Part shown: positions 47,586 to 59,149 of the stretch, in pieces
How positions within the stretch are numbered: position 1 is the first letter of the stretch
Layout: each line of letters begins with the position of its first letter
NCBI RefSeq assembly: GCF_003573695.1
Contig: NC_039362.1
Span: forward strand, 16,512,063-16,576,062
Length of the DNA stretch: 64,000 nt
Source of the DNA: Papaver somniferum
Taxonomy: Eukaryota > Streptophyta > Magnoliopsida > Ranunculales > Papaveraceae
Direction of reading: 5' to 3'
The notes under the pieces: generated by a model
Seen by the model: only the letters and a program-made list of their open reading frames with translations
Database searches by the model: none
Told to the model about the DNA's origin: nothing
Position numbers and translations under genes: made by a program

Positions 47586-49026
47586 TGTATACACATAATC
47601 CATCTCTCAACACATGTCAAAATATCTACACGTGGAAGGCATGCGGATCACTATATCAAGGGACACTGAAGTTACGAACCCCCGAGAAGTAGGGAAGAAT
47701 GTCCTAAAATTTTCTTTACCCGATCTCGAGGAGAACTCGAAATCGACGGTGGGGATTAAACAGACTGACACGGAGTGATAGGGCCTGCAGACAGCTGACT
47801 GTCGCATGCAGACGACCTAACCACCCACATTAAATGCCCTAACCATATGATACGTGTCAAGTTATCTGAAAAAGAGAAGGCATCGATCCAGCGGTATCAA
47901 CAACAGTCGCTGAGGGCATCGGTGCGGAACGAAGATACCAGCGGGATTGACACAGAGAACAAGAAGATAAGGTTTCAACTAGGGGTGTCAACGGGTCCGG
48001 GTCCTCCCGGATATCACTAGACCCGGACCCTACTTATAAAGGTCGGATCCGGGTCTTAACGGTTCCGGGTCCGGTTCCTACACTTGTGAACCCAGAACCG
48101 GACCCGTTTAAATACCCGGGTACCTGCCGGTCCCGGGTACCCATTGGGTCTTAAGAAAACTATTAAAAAAACCTCAAAAACTTAATATTTGTCTCTTTTT
48201 GGCTTGGATTTAAATAACTTTTATAAAATTTATTATTATTTCTTATTAATGTACTAAATAAAGATTAAATGTAAGAGAAAAATTTAAAACGAGTAAAATA
48301 TCAAAGCTAAACTAGCAAAAACATGAATAAAAGTATGAATAAACGGGTACCCGTTACCCGCGGGTACCCAACGGGTATTACCCGTTTGGACCCGTTTAGA
48401 TTCGGGTCCAATCGGGTAATTACCCGTCGGGTCCTAAGTTGCTAATGTGTCCAACTTTAGGGCCCGGAACCGGACCCAAGTCTACCGGATCCGGGTAATG
48501 GGTACCCATTGACATCCCTAGTTTCAACGGTCTCTGACAAGGGACCCCGCATATTTCCCTATAAATACCCGTCTCCACTAGGAGAGAAGGGGTGACCGAT
48601 TTGTAATAGAAAAGAGAGAACTAGGAGAGAGAGAGAGGAAGAGTAAGTATGTTTTCCATTTTCTCAGTCTTCGTATTTCACTTAAAGCCAATCGGCTACA
48701 TTTGTAACTCTTCAACACATAGTGAAACTCAACACCCCGTGGATGTAGGCCTCAGTGCTGAACCACGTACATCTCTGTGTTATTTACATTTCAGTACCAT
48801 ATTTATGTTTTATTACTTCAATCTAGCTTTGTCTTGCTTAGTGATCCTATAGGATGAATGATCTAACTCTATTCCGACTAGACAATGACGAGTCCGAAGA
48901 CTCTGAGTCGATGAGTCATCATATCTATGCTATTAATAACCATCATATTGTGTGTATCTCCCTTTATTTATGATTGCGAACATTGTTTGTGGACACTTGG
49001 ATGCCGTCGTGATTTATGTGTTCACA
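47586..49026 (+). repeat. 5' LTR of the Tat-like element
   Basis: 1,441 bp, of which 549 come from a nested MITE and its duplication. A TATA box (CTATAAATA, about 48559-48567) lies downstream of the MITE and marks the U3/R promoter. Confidence 0.85.
47972..48528. mobile_element. hAT-type MITE inserted in the LTR
   Basis: Element 47980-48520 (541 bp) with terminal inverted repeats TAGGGGTGTCAACGGGT / ACCCATTGACATCCCTA and a perfect 8-bp target duplication GTTTCAAC (47972-47979, 48521-48528). 8-bp duplications and TAGGG-type ends are hAT hallmarks. Both arms are dense in GGGTACCC, CCGGGTCC and ACCGGACCC, so the whole element can fold on itself; the centre (48170-48330) is AT-rich. No transposase. 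Confidence 0.92.
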
Positions 49027-49029
49027 ATC

Positions 49030-49046
49030 TGGCGCTAGAAACAGGA
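49030..49046 (+). other. Primer binding site of the Tat-like element, tRNA-Asn-like
   Basis: TGGCGCTAGAAACAGGA three bases after the LTR end. The first 11 bases match the reverse complement of the plant tRNA-Asn 3' end as I recall it; the rest has mismatches. Confidence 0.6.
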
Positions 49047-49387
49047 ATTCCGTCCCGGTAAAATATTTATCTTTCCTGTGATTTTTGAGCCCTTGGTACT
49101 ATTCCTCGTGAAATAGTATCTTGGACAGTTTATTCTAATTTCGTTATGGCCGCCTTCAAAATCCATAGCAATTCTAAAAAGGTTTTACGCTGATTTTTCT
49201 ACAAACTCCATTTTGGACCTGTAAAGAACAGCAGATCTGCCTCCTTGGATCTGTCTTCTCTATTTTAAAATAACGGGTATGCCATCTTTGTCCTTTTAAA
49301 ATACCGAACATTTCAACTTTGAGTGTTGAAACCGCAGATTCGGTACATGTGCTGTTTAAAACAAGCAGATCTGCCAACCATTATTGA

Positions 49388-49508
49388 TTAAAACCGCAGA
49401 CCTGTCATCTTTGGGTGTTAAAACTACCTTAAAACCGCAGATCTGTCATCTTTGGATGTTAAAACCACGTTAAAACCGCAGATCTGTCATCTTTGGTTGT
49501 TAAAACCA
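49388..49508 (+). repeat. 41-bp tandem repeat in the element leader
   Basis: Units beginning TTAAAACCGCAGA start at 49388, 49429 and 49470 and contain CTGTCATCTTTGG. Degenerate CAGATCTGCC phrases upstream (49230, 49370) suggest an older, longer array. Confidence 0.85.
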
Positions 49509-49720
49509 CATTTAGAACTCCCTCTTGGGTTATTCTTAGACTTCACGACGAGTAGAAGGAATCAAGAAGATCCAATACCTCTGAAGAGGGAAGTAATAGA
49601 TGGAATATCTTTTTCATACCTTCGGTGTCGTGATCGTCCGCACTTAAGTTTAAGTTTGCTAACAAAACCGTTGTGGTCCCCTTTCTCTCGACTACTCGTC
49701 GTCTTTTACAGAGATCTGAC

Positions 49721-51710
49721 ATGGAAAAAGTCAAAGAGGTAGGAAAAGGAAAGGCCCCATCGAAAGAAACACTGAGGACCACACCAGTTGTGACCCGCAG
49801 TAAGCAGAAATGTGAGAAGGCGAAGACAACAACCCATAAGGTGGACACAATAGAGATCACCTCACCAATGAACGCCAGCACGATAGCGGCAACAACGGTC
49901 AAAGCCATAGCGGTACAAGCCGATAAGATCAATCTAGCAACGGGATCACGCGTTCACGAGCAAGGTGAAGGGTTTGCAGAATCAACAATGCACCTGGCGG
50001 CCTTCAGAATGCCGCAAACAAAATTATCATAATCAGACCACTCCGGCCACTCAGCCATTGCTAACGATGAATCAACCCATCGTAACGCAAGGAGAGCTAC
50101 CAATAAGGATAACCGATCCCCCTTCCCCCCACATCCATACAATCGACGAAGATCGAACCATGACTGTTGGAGGGAAAGGACAGGTCGGGACCCCAAATCA
50201 AGGATCGAATCCCTCCTCCCAATTGATGGCAGAAATCGAAGAACTAAAGAAGAATCAGAGGACATACGCAGAGGCAGTGGCATTATTGGCTAGAGAAACC
50301 AGGAGCTCAAAGACAAGATGGCTCAGAGTTTAGGGGTGGAAAACCAACACGACGAAGCTAATTCAAAGGCACCTGAGCCAAATCGCGACCGGAGAATGGT
50401 CGTAACAAACGAAGCCAATCCCGAGCCCTTGGACCGAAGACACGTCAGGGTAAACCGATCCTCAGACCGGGATTATGTCCCCGAATATTCGGATTACTTT
50501 GATAGTAATGACCGAAGAGCAGGATAATACGTAGCAATAGATCACCACCACCGTGCGATGAAGGGCCTTCGCGCTGAGATGATGACAGAGATCAAACAGT
50601 TGAAGGACAAGCAAGGAGGTGGAAGATTAGAAGAATTTATGAGAGAAGCTAATACTACTCCGCTAGTACCAAGCTTAGCCAAAGCTGAAATCCCCAAGAA
50701 ATGTCCGATTCCAGCATTTGAATGCTACGATGGATCCAGTGATCCCGCGGCCCACCTTCGGTATTATAACCGTATGTTGGCCCGGTGGGATCAGGACGAT
50801 GTGGTCCTTTGCAGATATTTCCCTTCAAGCTTGAAGGGATCAGCTCTATCTTGGTTTGATAACCTACCTCCCAACTCCATCAATTCGTACGAGCAACTCA
50901 CTGAAAAGTTCTTAAGAACTTACATGTACAACAAGGCTGTCCACGCTGGGATGGACAAGTTATTCTCATTGTCCATCAGATACAAGGAGACGACCAGGGA
51001 ATACACGGATAGATAGCATAAAATATGCCAGGCTATAGGTAATGTTGACCCAGTGGTCAGCATTAACTGCTACAAATAGGGACTAGATAGGATGAGCCTG
51101 TTGTTTGTCGAAATTCATGGGAGTGTGCCCACGACTGAAGGAGATCTTAGGGTAATCATCGACAAACACGCTAGGTTGGAAGAAATCCAGCGAGAGAATC
51201 CAAGGGCACATGCTCAAAGATCTCATCGAACTAACTCCGCAGAGCAGCCCAGCGGATCGAAGAGAAGTTCAATCGAACGCCCAAACGAAGATAGGAGAAG
51301 AAGAAGAGAAGGCCCTCGGAATGATGATTGAAAGTTCGAAGATCAGGTTTACACAAAGCTAAATACAAGTTATGCTCGAATCATAAAAGAAATTAAGGGT
51401 CGAGAAAACTTGGATTGGCCATGGTCAAAAGGGAAACAACCCCCAAGATCTGAAAAATCGAAGGAATACTGCGATTACCACTGTTTCAATGGGCACCAAA
51501 CCGAGAAGTGCAAGAACTTGAAGATAATGATCCAAAAGCTTATCGACAACGGAGAACTTAAGCAATATATAAGGAAGGGAGAAGCATATGATAGGCCAAA
51601 ACGAAGCAAGCAAGTTCAATTGCCTGAAGGGAATCGAACTCTGAACACCATTTCGTGTTCGGAAGCCACGAGACTGTCTCTAACAGCTCAGATTGGAAAA
51701 GGCTGAGAAA
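49721..51710 (+). pseudogene. Broken gag of the Tat-like element
   Basis: Gag can be followed mostly in one frame (49721-50030, 50318-50527, 50558-51016, 51092-51331, 51410-51706) with stops between the pieces (for example near 50525 and 51014). 50690-51016 is the retrotransposon gag core (FECYDGSSDPAAHLRYYNRM, then SALSWFDNLPPNSINSYEQL). At 51464-51540 there is the Tat-type knuckle YCDYHCFNGHQTEKC followed by KNLKIMIQKLIDNGELKQYI. Charged N-terminal repeats carry no known motif. It cannot make a full capsid protein as it stands. Confidence 0.8.
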
Positions 51711-52437
51711 ACAGTTCGAAGACTACTGCGAGCTGTACAAAATCGATGGGGTAGAAATAGACGATCATGAGCAATGGATGGATGCACCAATAACTTTCGA
51801 GGAAGACGATGTAGAAGAATACATGGAGGATCACAATGATCCTTTGGTCCTCACACTGCCCGTAGCAGGGTGCAACATCAAGAAAATTCTCATTGACGAA
51901 GGAAGTTCAGTCAATGTCTTGTTCTATGATACGTTCAAACGGATGGAGTTAAGGGATGAACAACTGATATCTTCGTACCACACCATTTATGGATTCAATG
52001 GGGCTCCCACGAAACCGTTGAGGGACATTATTTTGCAAATAAATGCGGGACCAATGAAGATAGACACCCGTTTCAGCATAGTAGACGCTCCTTCCCCTTA
52101 CAATGCTATCATCGAAAGAAGATGGGTGCACAAGCTCAAAGGGATAACATCGACTTATCATCAATGCCTTAGATTCCCATCACCCGAAGGGGTAATGGAG
52201 ATCAAGGGTGACCAGGTTACTGCTCGGGAATTCCAAGCTATGCAAAACCAGCTCAATAACGAGCTAGATGAGCAACGAAAATCCCGTAGAAGTCAGAACA
52301 AAGAAGTTTCCAAGGAAAAAGCAATTGATCTTTACCTCGAAGGAATCTCAGGAAAAAACCTGATGAAGGGGGGCGACGTTCAATGCGCTGAGGCAAGTAC
52401 CTCAGCGGCCAAGGCGGTTGAGGAGCCTAGCAAATAG
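51655..52437 (+). pseudogene. Protease region of the Tat-like element
   Basis: A 260-codon open frame, shifted relative to gag. The aspartic protease motif is at 51886-51909 (ILIDEGSSVNVLF); the usual D-T/G-G-S is D-E-G-S here. It is followed by the family's GFNGAPTKPLRDI and AIIERRWVHKLKG (normally a G where R stands). The end is a charged linker to reverse transcriptase. It is part of a polyprotein that is broken elsewhere. Confidence 0.75.
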
Positions 52438-52488
52438 CAATCAAAGAATGTCCCTCTCCTAGGGGAACCAAAGCCTACGTTTACGTCT

Positions 52489-52848
52489 TTGGAACCCGCT
52501 AAGGAAATCAACATAGGGACAGAGGAAGATCCTAAGATGATCAAGATAGGTACTTTAATGGACAAGGAAAGAGAACTAGCCCTAACCAAACTACTCATAG
52601 AATACGCAGATGTCTTCGCGTGGAAATTAGGAGATATGCCAGGAATAGATCGAAAGATAATTCAACATGATCTCCGTATAAAACCTGGCACAACTCCTTT
52701 CAGGCAGAAGGTGCGCAAAATAGCCACGGAGTATCATCAACCCATTGAGAAAGATCTCCGTAAGTTGCTAGAAGCAGGATTCATCAAGGAAGTGAAATAC
52801 CCCACATGGATTTCGAACATGGCCATCATGCCGAAGAAAAACGGAGGG
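52489..52848 (+). pseudogene. Reverse transcriptase, N-terminal part, before the solo LTR insertion
   Basis: Contains MPGIDRKIIQHDL, RQKVRKIATEYHQPIEKDLR, LLEAGFIKEVKYPTWISN and MAIMPKKNGG, the standard start of Ty3/Gypsy reverse transcriptase. Coding is cut at 52848 by the solo LTR and resumes in the same frame at 56173. Confidence 0.85.
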
Positions 52849-53309
52849 TGTAGATGGTGGATTTTCGACAAGGGCTAAAATCGTAAACTCATAATTATAC
52901 GAAGCTCTGATCCAGCAATCAGACGTGAGTATTGAGACATGGGTCTCTCATCGAATTCTCAACGGAGAGTACTTTCTCTCAGAGTACATGTAGATATGTA
53001 GTCTCACGACTGGACAACGGCATATCTCATGAATACTGAACACTTTCAGTGATTATTTCTATATAGTATCACGAGATGGACGGCTCCTAGACAACTTGCT
53101 CTTCTAGTATAGAGCGATAACATCTTCAGGAACAAACAACGAGTTTACCCTGACTATATAAAGGGTGTGACTTACCGACAAGCTCATATCGGGATAATTA
53201 ATGCTCCTAGACAGCTTGCTCTGCTAGTATAGAGCCACAAAGTTAATTATTCCTAATTATGATTAATTCTGCCGTGAAATTCACTACTGAATTCCCAGAA
53301 TAATCTATT

Positions 53310-53710
53310 ATTGCTCCTATTCCATGGTCGAATCCACGACTGGTCCCATGGAATGACAATAACAATTGCTCCTATTTCATGGTCGAATCCACGACTGGTC
53401 CCATGGAATGGCAATAAACAATTGTTCTGATTTTATGATCGAATCCACGGCTTGATCTCATAGAATAGCAATAACTATATTATCTCATTACTCCGTTTTC
53501 ATGATCGAATCCACAACTGATCTCATAAATGGTAATAAATAAATCTTAATTACTTTGATTCTATGGTCGAATTTACGATCCTATGGAATGGTAATGCTCA
53601 CTTTATTATTCTGAATTCGTAGTCGAATCCTCAGCTGATCCTATGAATTAATAATAAACATCTTATTACTCAGTTTTGTGAATTATTCTCCACTGAATTC
53701 CATAATTAGT
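53310..53710 (+). repeat. Degenerate tandem repeat in the solo LTR (CATGGTCGAATCCACGACTG)
   Basis: About six units of 55-65 bases containing ATGGTCGAATCCACGACTGG and TCCCATGGAATGGCAATAA, decaying to the right. A second internal duplication (GCTCCTAGACA(A/G)CTTGCTCT) lies at 53091 and 53203. Confidence 0.8.
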
Positions 53711-53989
53711 AATAAATAATCAACAACCGGGCGTCTGAGATACCTCTAAGTAAGCCCCGATTCAAATGGTGAAGGTGTATTCAACGACGATACACTAACA
53801 GTCACCGCACGAAAGAGTATTTCAAAAATATAACGAAACGATGAACCTATGCAAAATAGGGAAGAAAATAATAAATAATTAAAAATATTGACCAGGGTGC
53901 TGAGAGCAAGGACACACGACCGACCGACCTACCGTGTCGTGGTCAATCCCACGCCAGTTTTATATTTTAATGCTTTTTTATTATTTTCC

Positions 53990-54600
53990 ACGATTTGATG
54001 AAAATTCTCTCATTTGATCAAATCTCCTTCGTCTCGAGGAAACTCCTCGGTTTCATGGTATTTTCATAAATCTGTAAAAAATAATATAAAATTAAGGAAC
54101 GAAGTGTGGGGTGTGACCGTTGGCCAACCGGCCATGCCTTGGTCCCAGCCGGCCTCACACCTCACAGTTCCGCATTATTTTATTATTATTTCTCTAATTT
54201 CATGAAAAAACTCCTTGATTTCATGATATTTTGCACAAATCATCAAATAATAAATAAAATTATGAAAACTTGTGGGATCGGCTGGCCCGGTCCCACACGC
54301 CACTTGTTTTATTATTTTATTTTATTTTTCCTTGAATTCATCAAATTCCTTGATTTCATGGTATTTCTCTCAAATTAGGAAAAATTCCCTCAAATCATGA
54401 AAATACTTAAAAAAAATATAAAAAAATTATGAAAACTCGTGGGACCTGGACCCTAGCCGTCCGGCCACGCCCCCACGGTCCCACACGCCCGCGTTTTTAT
54501 TATTTTAATATTTTTTGCTTCCTTGAACACATGAAAACTCCTTCAATTCATGGAAACTCCCTAAATTCTCAAGACTGAGACGCGGACGCCTTGGGAACAC
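53990..54600 (+). repeat. Second tandem-repeat block in the solo LTR
   Basis: Three to four units of roughly 180 bases, each with a GC-rich part (GTGGGACC, GGCCGGCC-like, TCCCACACGCC) and an AT-rich part (TTTATTATTTTATTT, CCTTGATTTCATGGTATTT). Open frames in it have no family resemblance. Confidence 0.6.
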
Positions 54601-56172
54601 GAGCATGCTATCTTGACCGACCAAGATTGCCTCTTTGGCTTACAGAAGCCGGTCCCATCAAGTTTCACAGTTTTGACCTAATTTGCACAATTGCACGTAT
54701 TAGGTCCAAGACTCTTCCAAACACTTTGGATTTTCATGAAGTGATCATCAGGCGGTCACGTGACTACCCAGGGACGGTTTCATGGCCCCATGGTCGGTCC
54801 CTCACTCCTTCATAATTAATTAGGTTTTCTCACCTAAAGCTCAGACGAGCATTTTGAATAAATGATTAAACCAGATTTAATCATTATTTCACCAACAAAT
54901 CGTCAACTCTTCAGAAATTCTTTGTATTTGCTCACGTGAGCATATGGACACTACATGGTTGATCCACGGTCCCATGTAATCACTCTCTCCTTCGTCATAT
55001 GGTTAAACTTCTGACGAACCATGAATTGATCATCAATTGATCAAATTAGGGTTTCTGAATCCAAGGATCATCATTCCATATTCCAACCTTAATAATTTTA
55101 CGACGACCTCATGGTCATTAATTTTACTAATTATGCTCGGTTCAACGACCAGTATTCTAATTAATATTTTTGGTACGCTGCCAATAATCCATCAGATGAG
55201 CAACACATGCTCAGACGATCAAATATTCAACAATTCATCACATGAGCAACACTTGCTCAGATGGTAAATATTTGCTCAAACCAAGGAATATTGGTTCAAC
55301 AATCAATATTCAACGATCCATCGAATGAGCAATATTTGCTCACTTCGTCGTAAGAACTATACCTCTGTCTCATGACATGTTCAATCATGAGTTTCAGAAC
55401 ATCATGTTCAACTCAGCAACTACATGGACTCATCTTCCCATCAAACCACGAAGTCATCAATTGACTAACATACCACGAGACGTCAATCGTGTCACTTTGG
55501 GGGGATATCACTTAGGGTTTTGGTCTGGCGGTCTACGACACGTGTATTCAAACACACGATGGAATGTGAGCAAGTCGTGTAATCAGTTGAAGGAATTCAC
55601 GAGGTAGTGGGTGGAAAATCGACCAAGTCTCCACACGTTGAGCAACTGGTTTCAAACACGATCTATACTTCCCCACTCCTTGATTCCATCAACTGTCACA
55701 CTTCATGGGATCATGGTATCTAAAATTCCAGCGATATAAATAAGTCTCTGAATCATGATTGAATCATCAGCATCAACAGTATCATCAATCTCACGTCTCA
55801 TCGACAACACGAGATCATAAACTCATCAATTGAGCAACTACTCTCAATTGAGCAATTTCAATCATTCAGAGCTTATCATATTCAGAATTCACACACCCAC
55901 AATATTTGATTACCATTGATTCCAGACATTTCCCAGCTTCCCTCCTACAGATCAACCTATCCTCTCTTGTGACCGAATTTACTCTGGAACGGTCATTGTC
56001 TTGATTTAGGCCGGAGTACTACAGATTGATCTCTCGAATCTAAAGCACCCCCTTTGCAGCGGTGCATCTGTGTGAGGTTTAACATTTCACTCGGTTCGAG
56101 GAGTCTCCTCCGTACGGTCGTCTCCTCAATTCCTTAAAAACCAGCAAATCGTTTTTCCCCATCTACAGGGGG

Positions 56173-56660
56173 GTGAGAATTTTCATCGACTTCACCAACC
56201 TCAACAAGGCCTGCTCTAAGGACAGTTATCCTCTCCCTAGCATCGACCAACTGGTCGAAGCTGTGGAAGGATACGAAGAACTGTCCTTCATGGAAGGTTA
56301 CTCAGGATACAACCAGGTTTTCCTGACAGAAGAAGATCAACAACACAACATTCTACACCCCTCACGGCCTATATTGTTACACAAGGATGCCCTTCGGACT
56401 GAGAAATGCAGGGGCAACATATCATAGGATGGTTGACGCTATCTTCAAACCATGGATAGGGAATACGCTGGAGGTCTACGTAGATGATATGCTGGTCAAA
56501 AGTAAGCTATGCAAGGACCATCACCAGGACTTGAGAGACATCTTCGAGGCCATGAGGAAACACAACATGAAGGTAAACCCGAAGAAGTTTACATTCGGTG
56601 TTACTTCAATGAAATTCCTTGGGTACCTAGTAACAAAAAGGGGCATCGAAGTCCAAGGCA
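56173..56660 (+). pseudogene. Reverse transcriptase, catalytic part
   Basis: Resumes with RIFIDFTNLNKACSKDSYPLP (the usual CIDFTNLNKACPKD), then IDQLVEAVEGYEELSFMEGYSGYNQ, a frameshift near 56375, MPFGLRNAGATYHRMV and the catalytic YVDD (VYVDDMLVKS, about 56478-56507), ending with FLGYLVTKRGIEV. The usual aspartate in SFMDAYSGYNQ is E-G here. The connection to RNase H is shortened: the standard RNase H tether is missing after about 56660. Confidence 0.85.
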
Positions 56661-56684
56661 TGCCAGAAACCGAAGATGGAAAAG

Positions 56685-57096
56685 ACCCAGTCGATATTCT
56701 GGAACTACAAACCGAAGGCGATGGGAAGTCTTCGTCGACGGATCCAGAAATCGGGAAGGTGCTGGCATAGGCATCGTAATCACCACCCCCACTGGAGAAA
56801 GGTTCGTCCATGCGCTGAGACTAGAGTTCAAGGGGCATACCAATAACATCGTTGAATACGGGGCTGTGGTACATGCTCTTCGTTTAATAAAAGAAATGGG
56901 CTTAACCGAAGTACGTTTGACAAGTGACTCACAGCTGGTCATACGGAAAATTGAGCTAGAATACAATGTCTACGATGAAACCCTTTCAGAATATATGTCC
57001 CTAGTCCAGACACTGGCAGCCCAGATACAGAACATCAAATTTCGGAACTTATGCAGAAAGGAACTCAGACATGCCGATGCCTTGGCATACATATGA
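56685..57096 (+). pseudogene. Archaeal-type RNase H domain (aRNH) of the Tat-like element
   Basis: WEVFVDGSRNREGAGIGIV, HTNNIVEYGAVVHALRLIKE and LTSDSQLVIRKI give the D-E-D catalytic pattern of an aRNH domain, which is characteristic of Tat elements in addition to the ordinary RNase H. Its frame differs from the RT frame before it because of a deletion or shift around 56660-56690. The ORF ends at 57096. Confidence 0.8.
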
Positions 57097-58530
57097 TCTA
57101 TGTTAAAAGATGAGAGCGTGAAAGCAATCAAAGTATCCAGGGTATACGATCCTTCCATCATCCCTCAGCAATCCCTCGCTACACATCTCAAGGACGACAT
57201 TGCTGAGGATGATGTAGGGGAGGATATTGCCGACGATTTCATGGAAGATGACATCGTAACAAAAGCAAACGAGGATGATGATTTTACCAAGGAAAAATAT
57301 TGGAGATCTGAGATTCATCTCTACCTTAAAGAAGGTACTCTACCTGCAGATCTGAAACAAGCCAGGAAGATACAATCCAAGGCAGGGAGATATGACCTCC
57401 GCGACGGGACCTTATATAAAAAATCTTTCCTCGTGCCATTACTGTGATACGTGTCAATACAAGAAGGGCACCTTATTCTAAAAGAGATCCATTACGGAGA
57501 TGCAGGGAATCATAGCGGAATGAGATCGTTATCGGACAAGGCGAAAATGCAGGAGGGGCGCACATGATAAGAGATGCAGCTAGGATGTCCAGAAGATGTG
57601 AAGAATGTCAACGGTATGCCAAAATGATCCATGCTCCTGCAACAAAGTTGAATTCTGTAGACAGTCCATGGCCTTTCTCCAAATGGGGAATAAACATCGT
57701 TGGACCCCTGATCGAAGGGTCAGGGAAAAGACGATTCTTAATCGTAGCCACATACTACTTCAACAAGTGGGTGGAGACCAAGGCTCTGGCTAGAATCCGC
57801 GACTCAGACGTGTTCACTTTTATCTTCCAAAATATTATTTGTAGGTTTGGTATCCCAGCGGAAATTGTCTCCGACAATGGCAAGCAATTACAAGGAAAAA
57901 ACATAGACATGCTTTTCGGTACCTTCAAAATCAGGAAGAACAAATCAACACCAATCTATCCTTAGAGAAACGGGAAGGCCGAAGCCACAAACAAGACTAT
58001 CCCCCTCATCCTCAAGAAACAATTGGACGAACACAAGAAATGCTGGTGCGAACAACTACACAACGTCTTATGGGCCTACCGAACCACGCGTCGGTCCACC
58101 ACCGGTGAATCTCCATTCCTCCTTACCTATGGGGCCGAAGCGGTCATACCAACGAAAATCCTTATGCTAACCACGAAGACCGAGGCATGGGAAAAGAACC
58201 TCACCACGAATATGAAGTTAGAAAGGCTAGATGAATTGGAGGAAAGAAGGGAAGCAGCGTTACAAAGGATGGAAAACTACCAGCAAAAGTTAGCAAGGCA
58301 ATACAATAAGAAGGTTAAGCTTAGAAATTTTGTAGAAGGGCAGTATGTGCTGAGAACTATACCCCAATACCAACGAGAGAAAAAGTGGGGGTAAACTAGC
58401 ACCAACATGGGGAGGACCATTTGTTATACATGACATCGCAGGAAACGGGTCATACTACCTACGTAAACTCAAAGGAGAAGTCCTCAGACACCCTTGGAAT
58501 GCTAAATATCTCAAGCCATACTATCCATAA
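57097..58530 (+). pseudogene. Integrase region of the Tat-like element, catalytically mutated
   Basis: 57100-57447 is an acidic linker with the start of the H2C2 region (degenerate). 57564-57965 has CEECQRYAKMIHAPA and the DDE core: the first catalytic D is N (WGINIVGPL, normally WGMDIVGPL), the second is kept (EIVSDNGKQ), then a stop at 57963-57965, and the E is kept at GKAEATNK (57976-58000). 58023-58394 continues with LWAYRTTRRSTTGESPF and TYGAEAVIPTK, and the C-terminal part after a small shift ends LRKLKGEV ... HPWNAKYLKPYYP at 58528-58530. The N replacement and stops mean no integrase activity. Confidence 0.85.
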
Positions 58531-59149
58531 TGCAGCGCATCTTTGCACCTGCGTGAAGAGTACCGTAAGAAGAAAGCAGCGTATCCGCTCGACATGTTTC
58601 TATCTCCGGGCGGGGAGTAGCATCCCTCGATCTATCAATCAAAACAATCCAACTTTTTGAAAAATCTACCCATTGGGGAAAGTATTCACTTACAATCTCT
58701 CAGGACCCCCCTATAAGTGTTTATAAGTGTAAGACCATGGGGGAGGCATTCAGCAGAAAGAGATACCCAACCAATTTTAAGGCGGCGGTTCAGCGGAATG
58801 GGTGTTTGTAACTATTTCAATAAACCACCACATATCCGGGGACGCTGCCTCGACCCCCACCGTCTGGGAATCCTCTGTCCCAAGATTAGCCAGCGGGGGA
58901 TTGGTCCCAAGATGATCACGAAGGTGCAAACCTTTGGCATCGCAATCAAACACTTTTATCAATTAATTTTAACTAAGCATCTAAAATAATAACTGACCTA
59001 ATGTTGCATGTAGGAGGGAAATTGTAAATATACCAAAAGTTGATTACAAGATCGAGGAAAACACAAGAAAAAAAATGTTATATCCAAAAAATGGCCCGAA
59101 TCCAAGTAATCAACAAAGATCAACTTCCCATAACACAAGAGAAATAAAT
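58531..59149. other. Non-coding stretch between pol and the antisense gene
   Basis: Contains a purine box GGGGGAGGCATTCAGCAG (about 58739-58756) and no gene. It probably includes the 3' UTR of the antisense gene and a central polypurine-like site. Confidence 0.5.

Larger units (their letters stand above)
52844..56172. mobile_element. Solo LTR (3.3 kb) inserted in the reverse transcriptase
   Basis: 52849-56167 starts TGTAGATGG and ends CCATCTACA, a 9-bp terminal inverted repeat with TG...CA. Flanks are GAGGG (52844-52848) and GGGGG (56168-56172), a 5-bp duplication with one change. The RT frame before 52848 joins in frame to that after 56173. No primer site, polypurine tract or coding sequence lies inside, so it is a solo LTR left by recombination between two LTRs of an unidentified family. 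Confidence 0.85.

Noticed and set aside
49543..50283. Minus-strand frames of 109-129 codons over the gag leader
   Set aside because: They have no motif and oppose the gag frame; unlike the 59-63 kb minus-strand gene there are no consistent introns or coding pattern.
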